Source: Malurus cyaneus samueli (Eukaryota > Chordata > Aves > Passeriformes > Maluridae). From it: 64,000 nucleotides of DNA. The notes under the pieces are model-generated. The model was not told the origin of the DNA. It saw nothing but the letters and a program-made list of their open reading frames with translations, and made no database searches. A program made the translations under genes and the position numbers. Location of the stretch: assembly GCA_009741485.1 (NCBI GenBank), contig CM019216.1:42194872-42258871 (forward strand), written 5' to 3'. Shown in pieces: positions 1 through 10,975 of this stretch; positions within the stretch are counted from its first letter, which is position 1; each line of letters begins with the position of its first letter.

Positions 1-3000
1 CTGGATTAGGATTAGTTTTGCAGTTTCTAAAAATCTTGAGGAAAAAAAAGAAAAGAAAAAAGGATGCAGTTGGAGAATTCCAGAGAGGCAACAAAGCCAA
101 CTAAATGAATAACTTACTGCTGGTCACTTTGTGTATCTGCTAATATGGGAGGAAGAGCTGATTGGAATAGCACAGAAGAAGGAAAGAGAAAATTATTTGT
201 TGCTTCTAGTCACAAATTCAAGGCTGTTGCCTGTTAATTCTGAGCTGATTAGAGAAACTGAAGTAAAAGAGAGAAGTTGGCAGTGACCACTGCTGTCAGC
301 AGTGCCAGATCTGGCCATTCTGTAGCTCTTGCCAAACACACAATCCCTTGCCCAGACTGGTCCAAAGCTGGTCTTTCCAGCAGAATCTTTCCATCTGGAT
401 TGCTCCCAAAATGAAGATGACAGAAGGGTATTTGTAATCCTTGTAATGCTTTGCCTTGCCTTTTCTGGTTTCCAGAGCAGTGCTGGCTGGAGAAGCTTAA
501 AGGAACTGAAATGGTGCCAGTTACACATCATTATGTGTTTTAACACACTGAATATAAGGGAGAGCAAGTCTAAGGTGTTACTCTGTAGCTTCTACAAGGG
601 GAAAAACTTTCGTGCTTCCAAGGGCATGCTTTCATGCACAGAGGAAGTATAGAACATTATATAACTCTTAAAGAGAAGACAGAAAGTCTTGGGGTTTACC
701 ATAATATCTTCTAAAAATTTGTCCTCTTCAAAAATAAAGTATTTTTGTATCTTGAAGTTGGTACCCGGCCTTTTTTTTTCATGAGAACATATGTATCTAA
801 ATGGCAACATAAGCTTCTATTAAAACAAGGGGTTCTGAGCCCATGATAGATATTAATGATTGATCTTATGGGTATGATGTTCAAGCCTGACATTTGTCAT
901 GCTCAATTCTTTAAGGAAGACAAAGCAAAAATACTGGTTTGGAATAGAGATACGACAGTTTGAAATTATGGGCATCTTCTCTCATCTCCTAGAATTGTGT
1001 TGTTCGATCACAGCACTAAGACCCTTCCAGATAAAACAGTACTTAACAGCAATCTTCTTTTAAAAAAACTCATGTAGCACATGTTCAGATTAATGTACTT
1101 TAGCATCAGTCACCATTCAATCAATAACATTTTGTTCAGTACAAGCTCCTCAGAATGCAAGAACTGCAATGAAAAGTTATGAAATTAGATACAGAAGAAG
1201 GTGTTAGAAGGTGTTGCACTGGGGACTTAGATCATATAAAACACATGCTTGTAAAAGTAGAAATAGGAACAGAAAGTCCTGAGTTAATTATGTGTAGAGG
1301 GTATTTATGTGTTGCTACTGACTGTAAAAGATGATCCTTAGTGTAAACAACATGCCTTCAGAATCTCCAAGAGAGCAAATAAAGAGAGCTAAAAAGGTCA
1401 ATGCTATCAGAATTCAATATTTTCCATTTTCATTACAGACTTGTAGAAGGTGCCTCAAGACTATCCACCATTTGGAAATACATATGAGAAAGTATAAAAT
1501 ATTCTCCTCTCGGAGCAGATCTCTATCAAAAAGGAAAAAAAAAAAAAAAAAAAAAAGCAACCAAAAAACAAAACAACAGGAAAAAGGAATTGCATCAACA
1601 GTAAGTGCTGCTGAGGCATTTTCAGACAGCTAATAATCCCTCCAGAGCTGCCTAAGTCCAATTTGGAATTTGAGCTGACAATTGTATCTCCCTCTCTTGA
1701 TTGCCTGCTGGGAAAAAAAAAAAAAAAACAGCTATGCTTCACTGCAAAGGTAAGTAATAAAGGATAGTAAGGTCTTCAAGCCTTAAGGCTAATAAAGCTT
1801 TGGTTTTTAAAGGTTGTTCACCTGCTTTTTTAGGGAGAAAAACACCCCAACAGATTTAAATTATTATTATTAAAAAAAAAAAAAATTGATATAGGTTACA
1901 AGTAAAAGGTGTACATTTGTACATACTGAAAGTATCATGAGCTTACTGCAAACTAAATGAGACAATTGTCAGCAGTAAGTTTTTTTAATAAAAGTGAAAA
2001 TGTCATTCACTGCAGCTACAAAAATACAGATAAACTCTTTCACACTTTTTCTCCTGACCTGCATTTCTGACTAGCTTACAGAGACAGTAATTTCTTTGCT
2101 CTATTCATGCTTTGGGCCAGCTGGACACAAGACCAGCTTCTTTCCAGAAATCATGTGGCCACATTAGCACAGTTCTGAGCCCAAGCTAATGTACCCTGCT
2201 TCACAGCCAGCCTTATTAACTCAGGTTCAGCAACACACGAATCGCAGCTACGCAGCTGCTACACTGGCTGGTTCAGGGCACAGGCAGAGTGAACCTGTCA
2301 CTGTCTGCACCCATCCATGTAGATGTACCCTCAGATGACCCTAGGCACTGTGTTCAGTAACAAAAGCTAGTTTCAGGAATTGGTTCTCCAATTAATTGCA
2401 TTTTAATTGCATAACACAAACTATAGTGGAAATGGAGTAACAAAATCTTACAGGATATGGTAATGTGAGCTTGTGTCAACATAGCCACAACAGTGTGGTG
2501 CCTAAGCTGGTCTATGAACCAAGTTTAAAAAATAATAACCAAGCAGATTCGTACAAATATGAAACATTTTAAGAGATCTAACTGTAATGGGAAAGGTTAT
2601 CTTGTTGCATTCCTGTCCTTGCTTTCCAAACACATCATCTATCAAACAATAAGGTGAGTCAGGAAGGAAGGACCGCTGAAAGAATGTGGTCAACTGTGAC
2701 AATGTACTTCTTTTCACTTTTTGCTTGGTGTTGCTGAACATTCCTTAGTCAGTGTAAACAGTAAGTGTACTTTGGTATAGATTCAGATCCTTCTTCACCA
2801 TTCATTATTTGTCCTTCCTCCTGAAAAGAGAGGCAAGACAAGCTGTCAGTGGGTCAGTGCTGTAGTCTGGCTTTGCACCAGACTAACCTGACACAACTCA
2901 AAATTACTTTTCTTTTCAAAGTCTTAAAAATAATTCGCAATATTTTTCCCAGTCTTCCTACAGAATTCGTAAAGAGCCCTATAGCAGCCTTTTCCAAGTA

Positions 3001-5214
3001 CTGATACCTTCATGAGTAAAAGCAGTAATTGTAAACATACCAAATGTTATGATATGTTAAGTAACAATGGGAACTTTGCAGGCATTTCCAGCTCTTGGGT
3101 TTTTATCTGATATAATTTATCTACTGTGTTATATTCCTGTGCTTCTCTATACAAGAGACAGTGAAGTTAAATATCTGGAATTTAAAATTAAGCTGCTAAA
3201 CACAATTTATTGCTCATAAAAGGTTTTACCTTTTGAGTCTAGCTCACTCACTACATTGTCTGCAGCAGTGGCCACCCAATGAAGAACACAAGTACATTCG
3301 GTGTGCTCTCAAATGTCAGCTCACTTATGTCCTTGGCCTGATAGGATTTGCCCAGGTTATTATTCCCAGTGGGTCCCTCCTTGAAGTACTTGCCCAATCT
3401 CCCATTGAGTTCATGTAGATTTTTGCCTTTACAAATTTGGAAAGGAATTTAACAAATTAGCCAGCTTTTTGCTTTGCCATTCTGAACCAAATTTGAGAGC
3501 CTAGAACTGCCATACACTGAGACAGATCAAAGAATCACCTAACCTTTGTCACCTAAAACAGCCCATGGTGAATGCCTGGAAAAAGCAGTAGAACAGGCAA
3601 GACTAGCATGCAAAGGTTATTTCCTCATTCTTCAGCAATCTTTATCTCAGGAGTTCCTGAGCCAGAGAATGGTTGCAATTCACCTGCCATTTTACTATCC
3701 AGTAACAAATCTCACAGTATGCTTTCATTTTTTACAACCCCAAAAATAAAGTACTATCATCTACCTTCAGTGCCTCACTTTCCACCTTTGTTTTGTTAGG
3801 GTTTTTTTCATCAAATAATTTAGGAATATGTTTCACACTTCACATTTCCATGAAAATACTCTAATGATCACCCTTTATTTTGTAAACAGACCATTTCCTC
3901 CTAACCTTTCTTTCTCAACAATTTATTCCTTGGCAACTTAGTTTCCTTTAAGAGCCACAGTCCGCTATGGTCTGCTATGCAAAGAGATCTTTATTTTAGT
4001 GCAAGGGCATCAGCTGCAAGTACAGCAAGATCACTATTTCTGAATGGCTCTTGTATAAAAACAGTTTGAAGCAGACCAAGCACAATGGTGATCAAAAATC
4101 AAGTCCAGATCAAGAAGCCATATGGTGCCAAAAATTTTAGTCTCATGACTGATCAATATGATATTTACATACAACACTCAAGAGTACACGGACAATCTTT
4201 TCTCTTTAGTTTTCTGCTTTTACAGTGCCTGTTTTTCCTTATCCAGAAGTGCTTGCCACCATCTGGATACTAAAGTCCTAACAAGATGCATTCCTTATTT
4301 GGAATTCATTTTAACTCTGATTTGTCTCACATCCTTCAGTAGTGCAAAGGGCTGTTTTCACCTTCTTTACATAATTTATACCTGGTGTTTATTCTCCTTG
4401 CCTCAGGTGTCTCATACGTGAGTATCACACTGTCCCAATTTAAACTAGTTTTTCTTAGTCTCCTGTTCAGGATTTGGGGGTTTTTGTATTTGTGGAGCAA
4501 CAGATTTTTAGTAACTCTAGAAATTACACATGGATAACTAAGTCCGTGTATCCTTCTGTTGGTTGCACAACTGGATTTATTTATTGTGCTTCTCCACTGT
4601 ATCCTGCCTCACTTTTGTCCGTTCTGTCCCGTTCTTTGCAGATACAGAATGCATTTATGATTTCACCCTCACAGCGTGAACTAACATTGAAAAAGCAACA
4701 TTCTTACACCTTGTAGCAATATCACTGTAAGAAAATACAATACATATAGTATTGACCCTCAGGCTTCAGCAATATGGTTCTTACTTTTTATATTGTGTTA
4801 AAAACATTTTCTGCAGGTCAGTGGGCATATGTACAAAAGCACTAAACTACCAGGAATTCCAAATTGCTGCCACGCTGTGCCTCAATAAAAGTCTACTGAA
4901 TTAAGACTTTTGTTTCTGATGCAGATTGACTATTAACTAATTTTTATTTTCTGTACTGCAAACCACTCTGGCAGTTCTTGAGGTGTGTAAAAATTGCTTT
5001 TAACAGCACTTCGCTAACACGCAAAATGGTATTCATGCAGATGGAAAACAAAACACAGTTCAATAAAAATATTTCACTTCAATAAAAAGTAAGCCATGGG
5101 AACATTGATCAAAATCAGTGAATAGAGAAAAAAACCTTCTGATTTTACATAATTGTATGCAAAAAATAATTTCCAAGGGCCATTTGTATCAGTTTGTTTT
5201 AAATACATTTTAAA
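1..5214. other. AT-rich intergenic spacer
   Basis: No exon, RNA gene or repeat family was recognised beyond A-rich tracts. The upstream neighbour expected from conserved order is AMD1, but I found none of its coding sequence here. Open frames are short and lack family signatures. Confidence 0.6.
1535..1556. repeat. A22 homopolymer, with A16 at 1713-1728
   Basis: Two long A runs lie 160 bases apart in spacer DNA. Neither follows a recognisable retrocopy. Confidence 0.9.
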
Positions 5215-5638
5215 CAAATACTCTCCTATGAGGAAAAGCTAATAGATTTGGGACTATTCAGCCTTGGAGAAGAGAAAGTTCCAGAGGTACCTTTGAGCAG
5301 CATTCTAGTATATAAAGGGAGCCACAAGAGAGCTGAAGAGGGACTTTTTACAAGAGCATGTAGTGTTAAGACAAGGGGGAATGGCTTTAAACTGAAAGAG
5401 AGTAAGTTTAGATTAGATATTAGGAAGAAATTCTCTACTGTGAGGGTGATTAGGTACTGGCAGAGATTGCCCAGAGAAGTTGTTGATCCATGGTCCCTGG
5501 GAGTGTTCAAGGCCAGGCTGGATGGGGCTCTGAGCAAGTCAGTCTAGTGGAAGGTGTCCCTGCCCATGGCAAGGGGGTTGGAACCAGGTGATTTTTAAGG
5601 TCCCCTTCCAACCCAAGCCATTCTCTGATTCGATGAAA
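5215..5638 (+). mobile_element. CR1 LINE 3' fragment
   Basis: The order of marks is that of the CR1 3' end: TTGGGACTATTCAGCCTTGG, GGAAGAAATTCTCTACTGTG, a stretch encoding WQRLPREVVD, then GTTCAAGGCCAGGCTGGATG and TCCAACCC, ending in the short CR1 terminal repeat (ATTCTCTGATTCGATG). It is 5'-truncated and lacks a poly(A) tail, as expected for CR1. Confidence 0.9.
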
Positions 5639-6269
5639 TACAGACAGGTCAGCTGGGATTAAATAAGAGCCTGGCCCTAAAAAATAATTATTCCTCGTGA
5701 ATTTTGAAGTCAAGGCCTTTCAGCAGCTTTCAACCAAAGAGGAGTAAGAATTTCCATCCTGGTATCTCAAATAACTGATGCCAGGTTGTCTGAGGGCCTG
5801 TAAAAGATCCCAAACATTGACATTTCATAAATTAGCAAGTCAGGTCTATAGATAGACATCCCTTTCTGATCCAGCTGGATAACAAGTAATTTAATTTACT
5901 CCCTATCTGTTACCACCTGCTTCAGAAGATTGTCACCTGCCAAGTTTTACTGGGAGGGAAAGCTACTTTAGAACTCTGTGTAGGACACTGCAGCAGTTCT
6001 CAGCTTTGCCACGCCATTCTCCTCCTGACCAATCACTCACATACATGAAGATGCATTCCTTCCACAAGTGGATACAGCACCAAGTTTCCTCATGATGTTC
6101 CCAACTGCTCTTCCCCTTAGGAGCTCCAGGACAAGAGGCCAGCAGGAGATAACTCTTTACTGGAAGGAAGGAGCATTTGAAGCTCTGAGCTTGCTGCATG
6201 CAGAAAGGCAGCATTCATTACCTATAACCACTAAGCTCCTTTTCCCTGAGGAAGACAAGACAAAATAAA

Positions 6270-6670
6270 TCTCTTCAAGGACTTTTGTTGGAGCCCCATA
6301 GAATAAGTCCCTGGAGGGAAGAGGGAGCCCCGAAAACCTGGTTAATATTCAAGGAGCACCTCCTCCAGGCTCAAGAGCTGTCCACCCCAATGCACAGGAA
6401 GTCAGGCAAAAATACCAGAAGACCTCTGTGGGTGAAAAAGGAGCAAATAGCCAAACTCAAAAATGAGAAGGAAGCATAGAGAAGGTGGCATCAAGGACAG
6501 GTAACCTGTGAGGAATACAGAGACATTGTTCAGGTATGCAGGGATGAGGTCCCAAAAAACAAAGCCCAGCTGGAACTGAAGCGAGTGAGGGATGTCAAAG
6601 ACATCCCCATGGAAGTGCTTCTCTAAGGGACAAACAAAAGACTGGGAAAACTGTGAGCCCACTGCTCCCC
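6270..6670 (+). mobile_element. CR1 LINE internal (ORF2) fragment
   Basis: The degraded translation follows the CR1 ORF2 segment between endonuclease and reverse transcriptase: WLIFKEHLLQAQELSTPMHR, then KNTRRPLWVKKEQIAKLKNE and, in another frame, [13 protein letters not shown]. Stops and shifts show it is dead. The CR1 3' end is not attached. Confidence 0.75.
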
Positions 6671-6679
6671 TCCACACTG

Positions 6680-9470
6680 TACTGCATCTCACTCCATCAT
6701 CTTAGACTGAAGAGTAAACAGAGCAAACTCTGTACCCTTCTCTGACTATGCTTTGTCTAATCAAGTTTCTAGGGTTTTTTTGCATAATGTTTTTTTGTTT
6801 GGTTGGTTTGGGGTGGGTTTTTTTTGGTCATTGTTGCTGTTTTTTGTTAGCACCTGTCAGCTGATTTGGCTGGCAAATTCCTAACTGAGGAGGCTCAGCA
6901 ATGTAGCTTCAGGGAAATGGAAATCATCTTCTGTAATACTATCAGCAAATTTCATTTGTCCTGGGGCCAATTTACCTTTTCTAACCCCAGCTACAGCCAG
7001 AAACACACGCTAGTCTCCTACAAGCTTTCTCTTGCGTCTCTCTGCACATTACCATGCTGTATTATGGCATTTAGATGTTTCACATGGTAGCATTTTACTG
7101 AGAGTGTTTTCTGATATCCACAGGCAACCATCTTTTGTCACATCATTGCTTTTAGTTGTATTTCCAACTGAAAATGAGCCTAGGAACAACCATGCCCTTC
7201 TCCTGGGTCACTCAATCCAGCAAATAGCACAGATACTAAGATTAAATATAAGTTGTGTGTGATACATATGCACATATGATCTATTATCATTTTTAAATGC
7301 TAAGTACTATGTTTTTTCACTACATAATACAAAAGGCTTTCAGAGACACAATCTAAACAGACAGAAAAAAAATGCAAGAGCTTAAACAGAGACTCTTATC
7401 TTACCCTGTGCTTTTACAAAACTTTTAACCTTTTGCTTAGATAGACAAGTGCCAGGGCCTCACAAAGAAAGTAATGTGTTCAGGAGGGAATGGAGAAAGG
7501 GCGCTTCCCTTCCGTGTAAGGATTGAGAAGGAATTCCAAACACGGAGATAAAAATAAAAATAAAATGGAAAAATGAGACAAAGTAGTGAGTCAGAATTTG
7601 TTCATTATGTGTTTCAGTGAACTTTCTCTGATTTCTTGTAATGTACCTTAACTGCAACAATGTTTATCTGCTAAATAGATAGTCCAAGCCTCTAATCTAT
7701 GATCTTCTACAATTAAAATATGAAAACTACGTGGCCCAAACTAAAATACATATTAACATGCTTAAATTGCAAGTGAACCCACAGAAACCATTGCATTTGT
7801 ATGGATATGTAGATCTCAAAAGTGATCATTTATTTTAAATTGACCATTTAGTTCTCACTGACTCAAAATTACCTAAGTGCCACCAAGGTACTGGCCTCTG
7901 GCAGTATGCACATAAATCTGTTCAGGCTCTGACAGGACTGTGAGCTGAGATCTCAGAAACCCAAAATCTGGATCCTCAAAACATGTATTTCCATATTTAT
8001 CTCATCAAGCAGTTCAATCTTGGCAGTCTCCGAGGACAATCTCTTTTAAGAGATAAGTTGTTGAAATATTTCTGCCAGGATAGGAAAGACCAAGGTAAAC
8101 CACTAATGCTCACAGCAAATTTAGCCTGACAACGCTGTAATCTCTTCTAAAATACCTTCGGCACTAATGCATCAAAAATTTCCCATCATCCAGCTGCATG
8201 CCCTGAATCACGATAACTGGGAGACTGAGATGACCCCGGATCCTGCATGACACTTGGGCTGATACAAAAGCAAATAAATGTATTTGCTCCTTCCCAGCAG
8301 TTCATGCCAGTCTGTGATTTACACAGGCTGATCTGGCACACATTTACATTCCTGTAAGGGCTTTCTGTGGTTCTAAACTATATCTCTTAACCTCCTCCCA
8401 GCTATAAAAAGAGAATGACGGTATTAATGTAACATTACAGAAGCACTGTCAGTTACAACAATTAATTTTAAAAAATATATATTCAAAATAGAGAGTTTAT
8501 TCTGCTTTATTGAGGTACAGCTTTTTTTAAAACAGCAAAAATTTTATCTAAAGTGAGGAAGACCTGGTGCAAAAACTAAGTATTCTAAGTATAATCATCG
8601 ATAAATAGAAAATAGGAGTTAAGCAGCATTAAAAGGTTGGCTTTACTACAAATGCATTCATATTATACAGCATTAGATCAACTAGTTGAGTTACCAGTAT
8701 TCACATACACCCTTAAGTTAGAAGCTCGTTAAAAGCCTCTATCAGAAATACTGAACAAGCTAATCATAATTTTATTTATCTCCTTGCAGCAGAACATGAA
8801 CTCAAATACTAAAAAACCTCTTTTTTTAATTTTCTAAAACTTGTAAGTACAGACAATGATACAAAATTTTTTTTGAAATATCTGATAATTAACACCTGTA
8901 GTATAGTAAACATCTGTTCCATAGCTTTTATCCCCTGCAGTAAAAATTCAAGCCTTTGCAATTTGCCTGGTGAAAAGGTAACATGACCCAGCATCTTTTT
9001 CTGTATTTAGAACTAATACAGGTTTATGGGTTATTTTTGCAACAGCAATATTTTAAAACAAACTCTAAGAAAAAATACGAAGCTTAACAGAAAATGAGAT
9101 GAAGCCTAATGCTGCCTTCCCAAAGAAAAACCCTGCTAAACTTACATGATATTAGGAAGATATCACTTGATATTTATTCAGGGAATTTTCTTGGAAAAGG
9201 CATTAGATCACCCCTATCTGGACACAGTTAAATACTTGATATAGTGCAATACTGACATTTATGTTTATCTTACAGGAATTAAGGAGAAGATGGAAGAAAA
9301 TTTTCAGGGATCTCCCTTGTGATCAGTTTTTATTTAACACCTTAATTAACAACTTCAACGCAATGAGTAGGGAGACACTTATGGTACAAAATAAGAAACA
9401 TAGCATATGGAAAGAAAATGTGAGAATTATATTAGAAAAACAGTATAAGACTTAGAGCTATGGAGTGCAA
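6680..9470. other. AT-rich intergenic spacer
   Basis: Apart from the T/G tract at its left end I see no gene, repeat or regulatory motif that can be supported. Confidence 0.6.
6770..6850. repeat. T/G low-complexity tract
   Basis: Runs of T broken by G (TTTTTTTGTTTGGTTGG and similar) fill this stretch on the + strand. No gene feature. Confidence 0.8.
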
Positions 9471-9472
9471 CA

Positions 9473-10221
9473 TTGTAGCAAAATGTGGAATAGGTAAAAT
9501 TTTCTTAAGAAAGCATGTGCTTTAATGTTTGATCTTTATATACTTTCAAGCCTTATCAAGAAGAAGGGAGATTTAATCCATGAAACAGAGAGCAGCCAAT
9601 AAGCTCGAAGTGATGTCCAGGTGTTAGAAAGACAAATTACTGGTTGGCAGAATTGCCTTGTTAAGTTTTAGGGCATGACAGGTTCCAGTGATCTCAGTCC
9701 TAGGGCGAGGTTTACAAAGTTGGGAAGAAGGAAGTGCCACTGATAGTGGACACAAAGAATGAAGAATTTATGGGCCACAGGGACATTGGGCAGACCCCCC
9801 AAGATAAGGAAGAAACTAATAAATACCCAGCAACTGTGCTGAATCAGCTCTGCCTGGGTAAAAGATAATTCCACAGGCGAAGATCCTGATCACCGACTCA
9901 CGGATCACCGGCCCAAGAGAAAGGCCTGGCATGGGACTAATTAGCGTAAGAAACGAGAGAATCATTAACTAATAGAACACTAATTAATACAAGAACTATG
10001 TAACTTGTAGCCAATGGACATTAGGTCCTTTTTGCTGAAATGTATAAATACTAAAGAGTTTCAATAATTGTTGTGCTTGATTTGTGGAATTCCACTAGGC
10101 ACCCTGGCTTGCAGAACTCTGAAATAAAATAATCAATGTCCCTCTCGAGTGTGTACTTATCGGCTTATATTGTAATTATTGTTGCATGCTGGGAAACAAA
10201 TCCAATTTTTGTGGACAACAA
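9473..10221 (+). mobile_element. LTR-like sequence upstream of GTF3C6
   Basis: The right half has LTR order: GCCAATGGACATTAGG, then TATAAATACT near 10043, then AATAAAATAATCAATG near 10122, then T/G-rich sequence ending GTGGACAACA. This resembles U3-R-U5 of an avian endogenous retrovirus. The left edge is a guess, no target duplication was found, and no retroviral gene flanks it. It ends about 500 bases before the GTF3C6 start codon. Confidence 0.5.
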
Positions 10222-10472
10222 CGTTCTGCACTTATAAAGACATAAATTAAGAGGTTATTTCAGAAACCCTGGTCAAAGGGATGGATTTGCTGTGGTGTTT
10301 GAACCTGTCAAGATAACCAGAGAACATCATGCAAAGGACATGAATGGTAGAAACAAACGCTATATTTGATTAGTTAATAAATCTTTCTAAACCAATGGTC
10401 TATACCAGAAGCAGGGCATTATTTGTGTTGATAATAAAATGTGTCTGGTAGCCCCTTTAAAAAAAAAGCGGC

Positions 10473-10484
10473 GGGGGGGGGGGG
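10473..10484. repeat. G12 homopolymer upstream of GTF3C6
   Basis: Twelve G after an A9 run and GCGGC, about 110 bases before the CpG island. Such runs are prone to length errors in assemblies. Confidence 0.9.
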
Positions 10485-10594
10485 ATGGATGATATTTCAG
10501 GGAGCCCCACTTCCAGTACCACATCCAAATCTGAAAGAAAACTTGCAGAGTCTTCGGGAATGCCAAAAAGCAGCTCATAATTTTTTTTTCCGCA

Positions 10595-10975
10595 GTGAGC
10601 TGAGGCCGGCGCGGCTCTGAGGGAGGAGCGGGCGGTGCCGGCGGGCGGGGCCGCTCCGCTCTAAGATGGCGGCGCGGGCCTGACGTGGTGCGCGCTGAGG
10701 CGGGCGCGGGGCGGGAGCTGGCGACATGGCGGCGGCGGGCAGCGAGGGCGGGAGGAGCGACGGAGCGGAGGAAGACGAGGTGGAGGTTGGTGGATGCCGA
10801 CACCGGGGCGCCCCCCAGCCCTGAGGGAAGGGTCCGGCCCCCCGCGGGGCGTGTCGTGCCGCTCCGCCCGGCCGGCGGGGCAGGCAAGGCAGGGAGCGGA
10901 GCCAGGCGCGGACCGAGCGCGTTTCCCTGCGGCCGGAGGGATTCGCAGTGCCCGCAGCGGTCCCGTCCCAGAGCT
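10595..10975 (+). promoter_or_regulatory. CpG-island promoter of GTF3C6
   Basis: A sharp switch from AT-rich spacer to CpG-dense sequence begins near 10595, covers the GTF3C6 start codon and fades into intron 1. I see no TATA box at a useful distance. This is the usual form of a housekeeping promoter. Boundaries are by eye. Confidence 0.8.
10663..10674 (+). promoter_or_regulatory. YY1-type element overlapping a short upstream ORF
   Basis: AAGATGGCGGC here matches the YY1 consensus often found at the start of TATA-less housekeeping genes. Its ATG at 10666 opens a five-codon ORF (MAARA) that stops at 10681-10683, 42 bases before the GTF3C6 start. If transcription starts upstream of it, the ORF could dampen translation; if it starts within the motif, as is common for YY1 promoters, the ORF would be skipped. 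Confidence 0.5.

Noticed and set aside
1..5000. Possible 3' end of AMD1, expected upstream by conserved gene order
   Set aside because: I looked for its C-terminal coding exons and found nothing matching; the gene probably ends before the window.
5226..5547. Open frames of about 100 codons on both strands
   Set aside because: The plus-strand one is the decayed CR1 ORF2 end and the other is its shadow.
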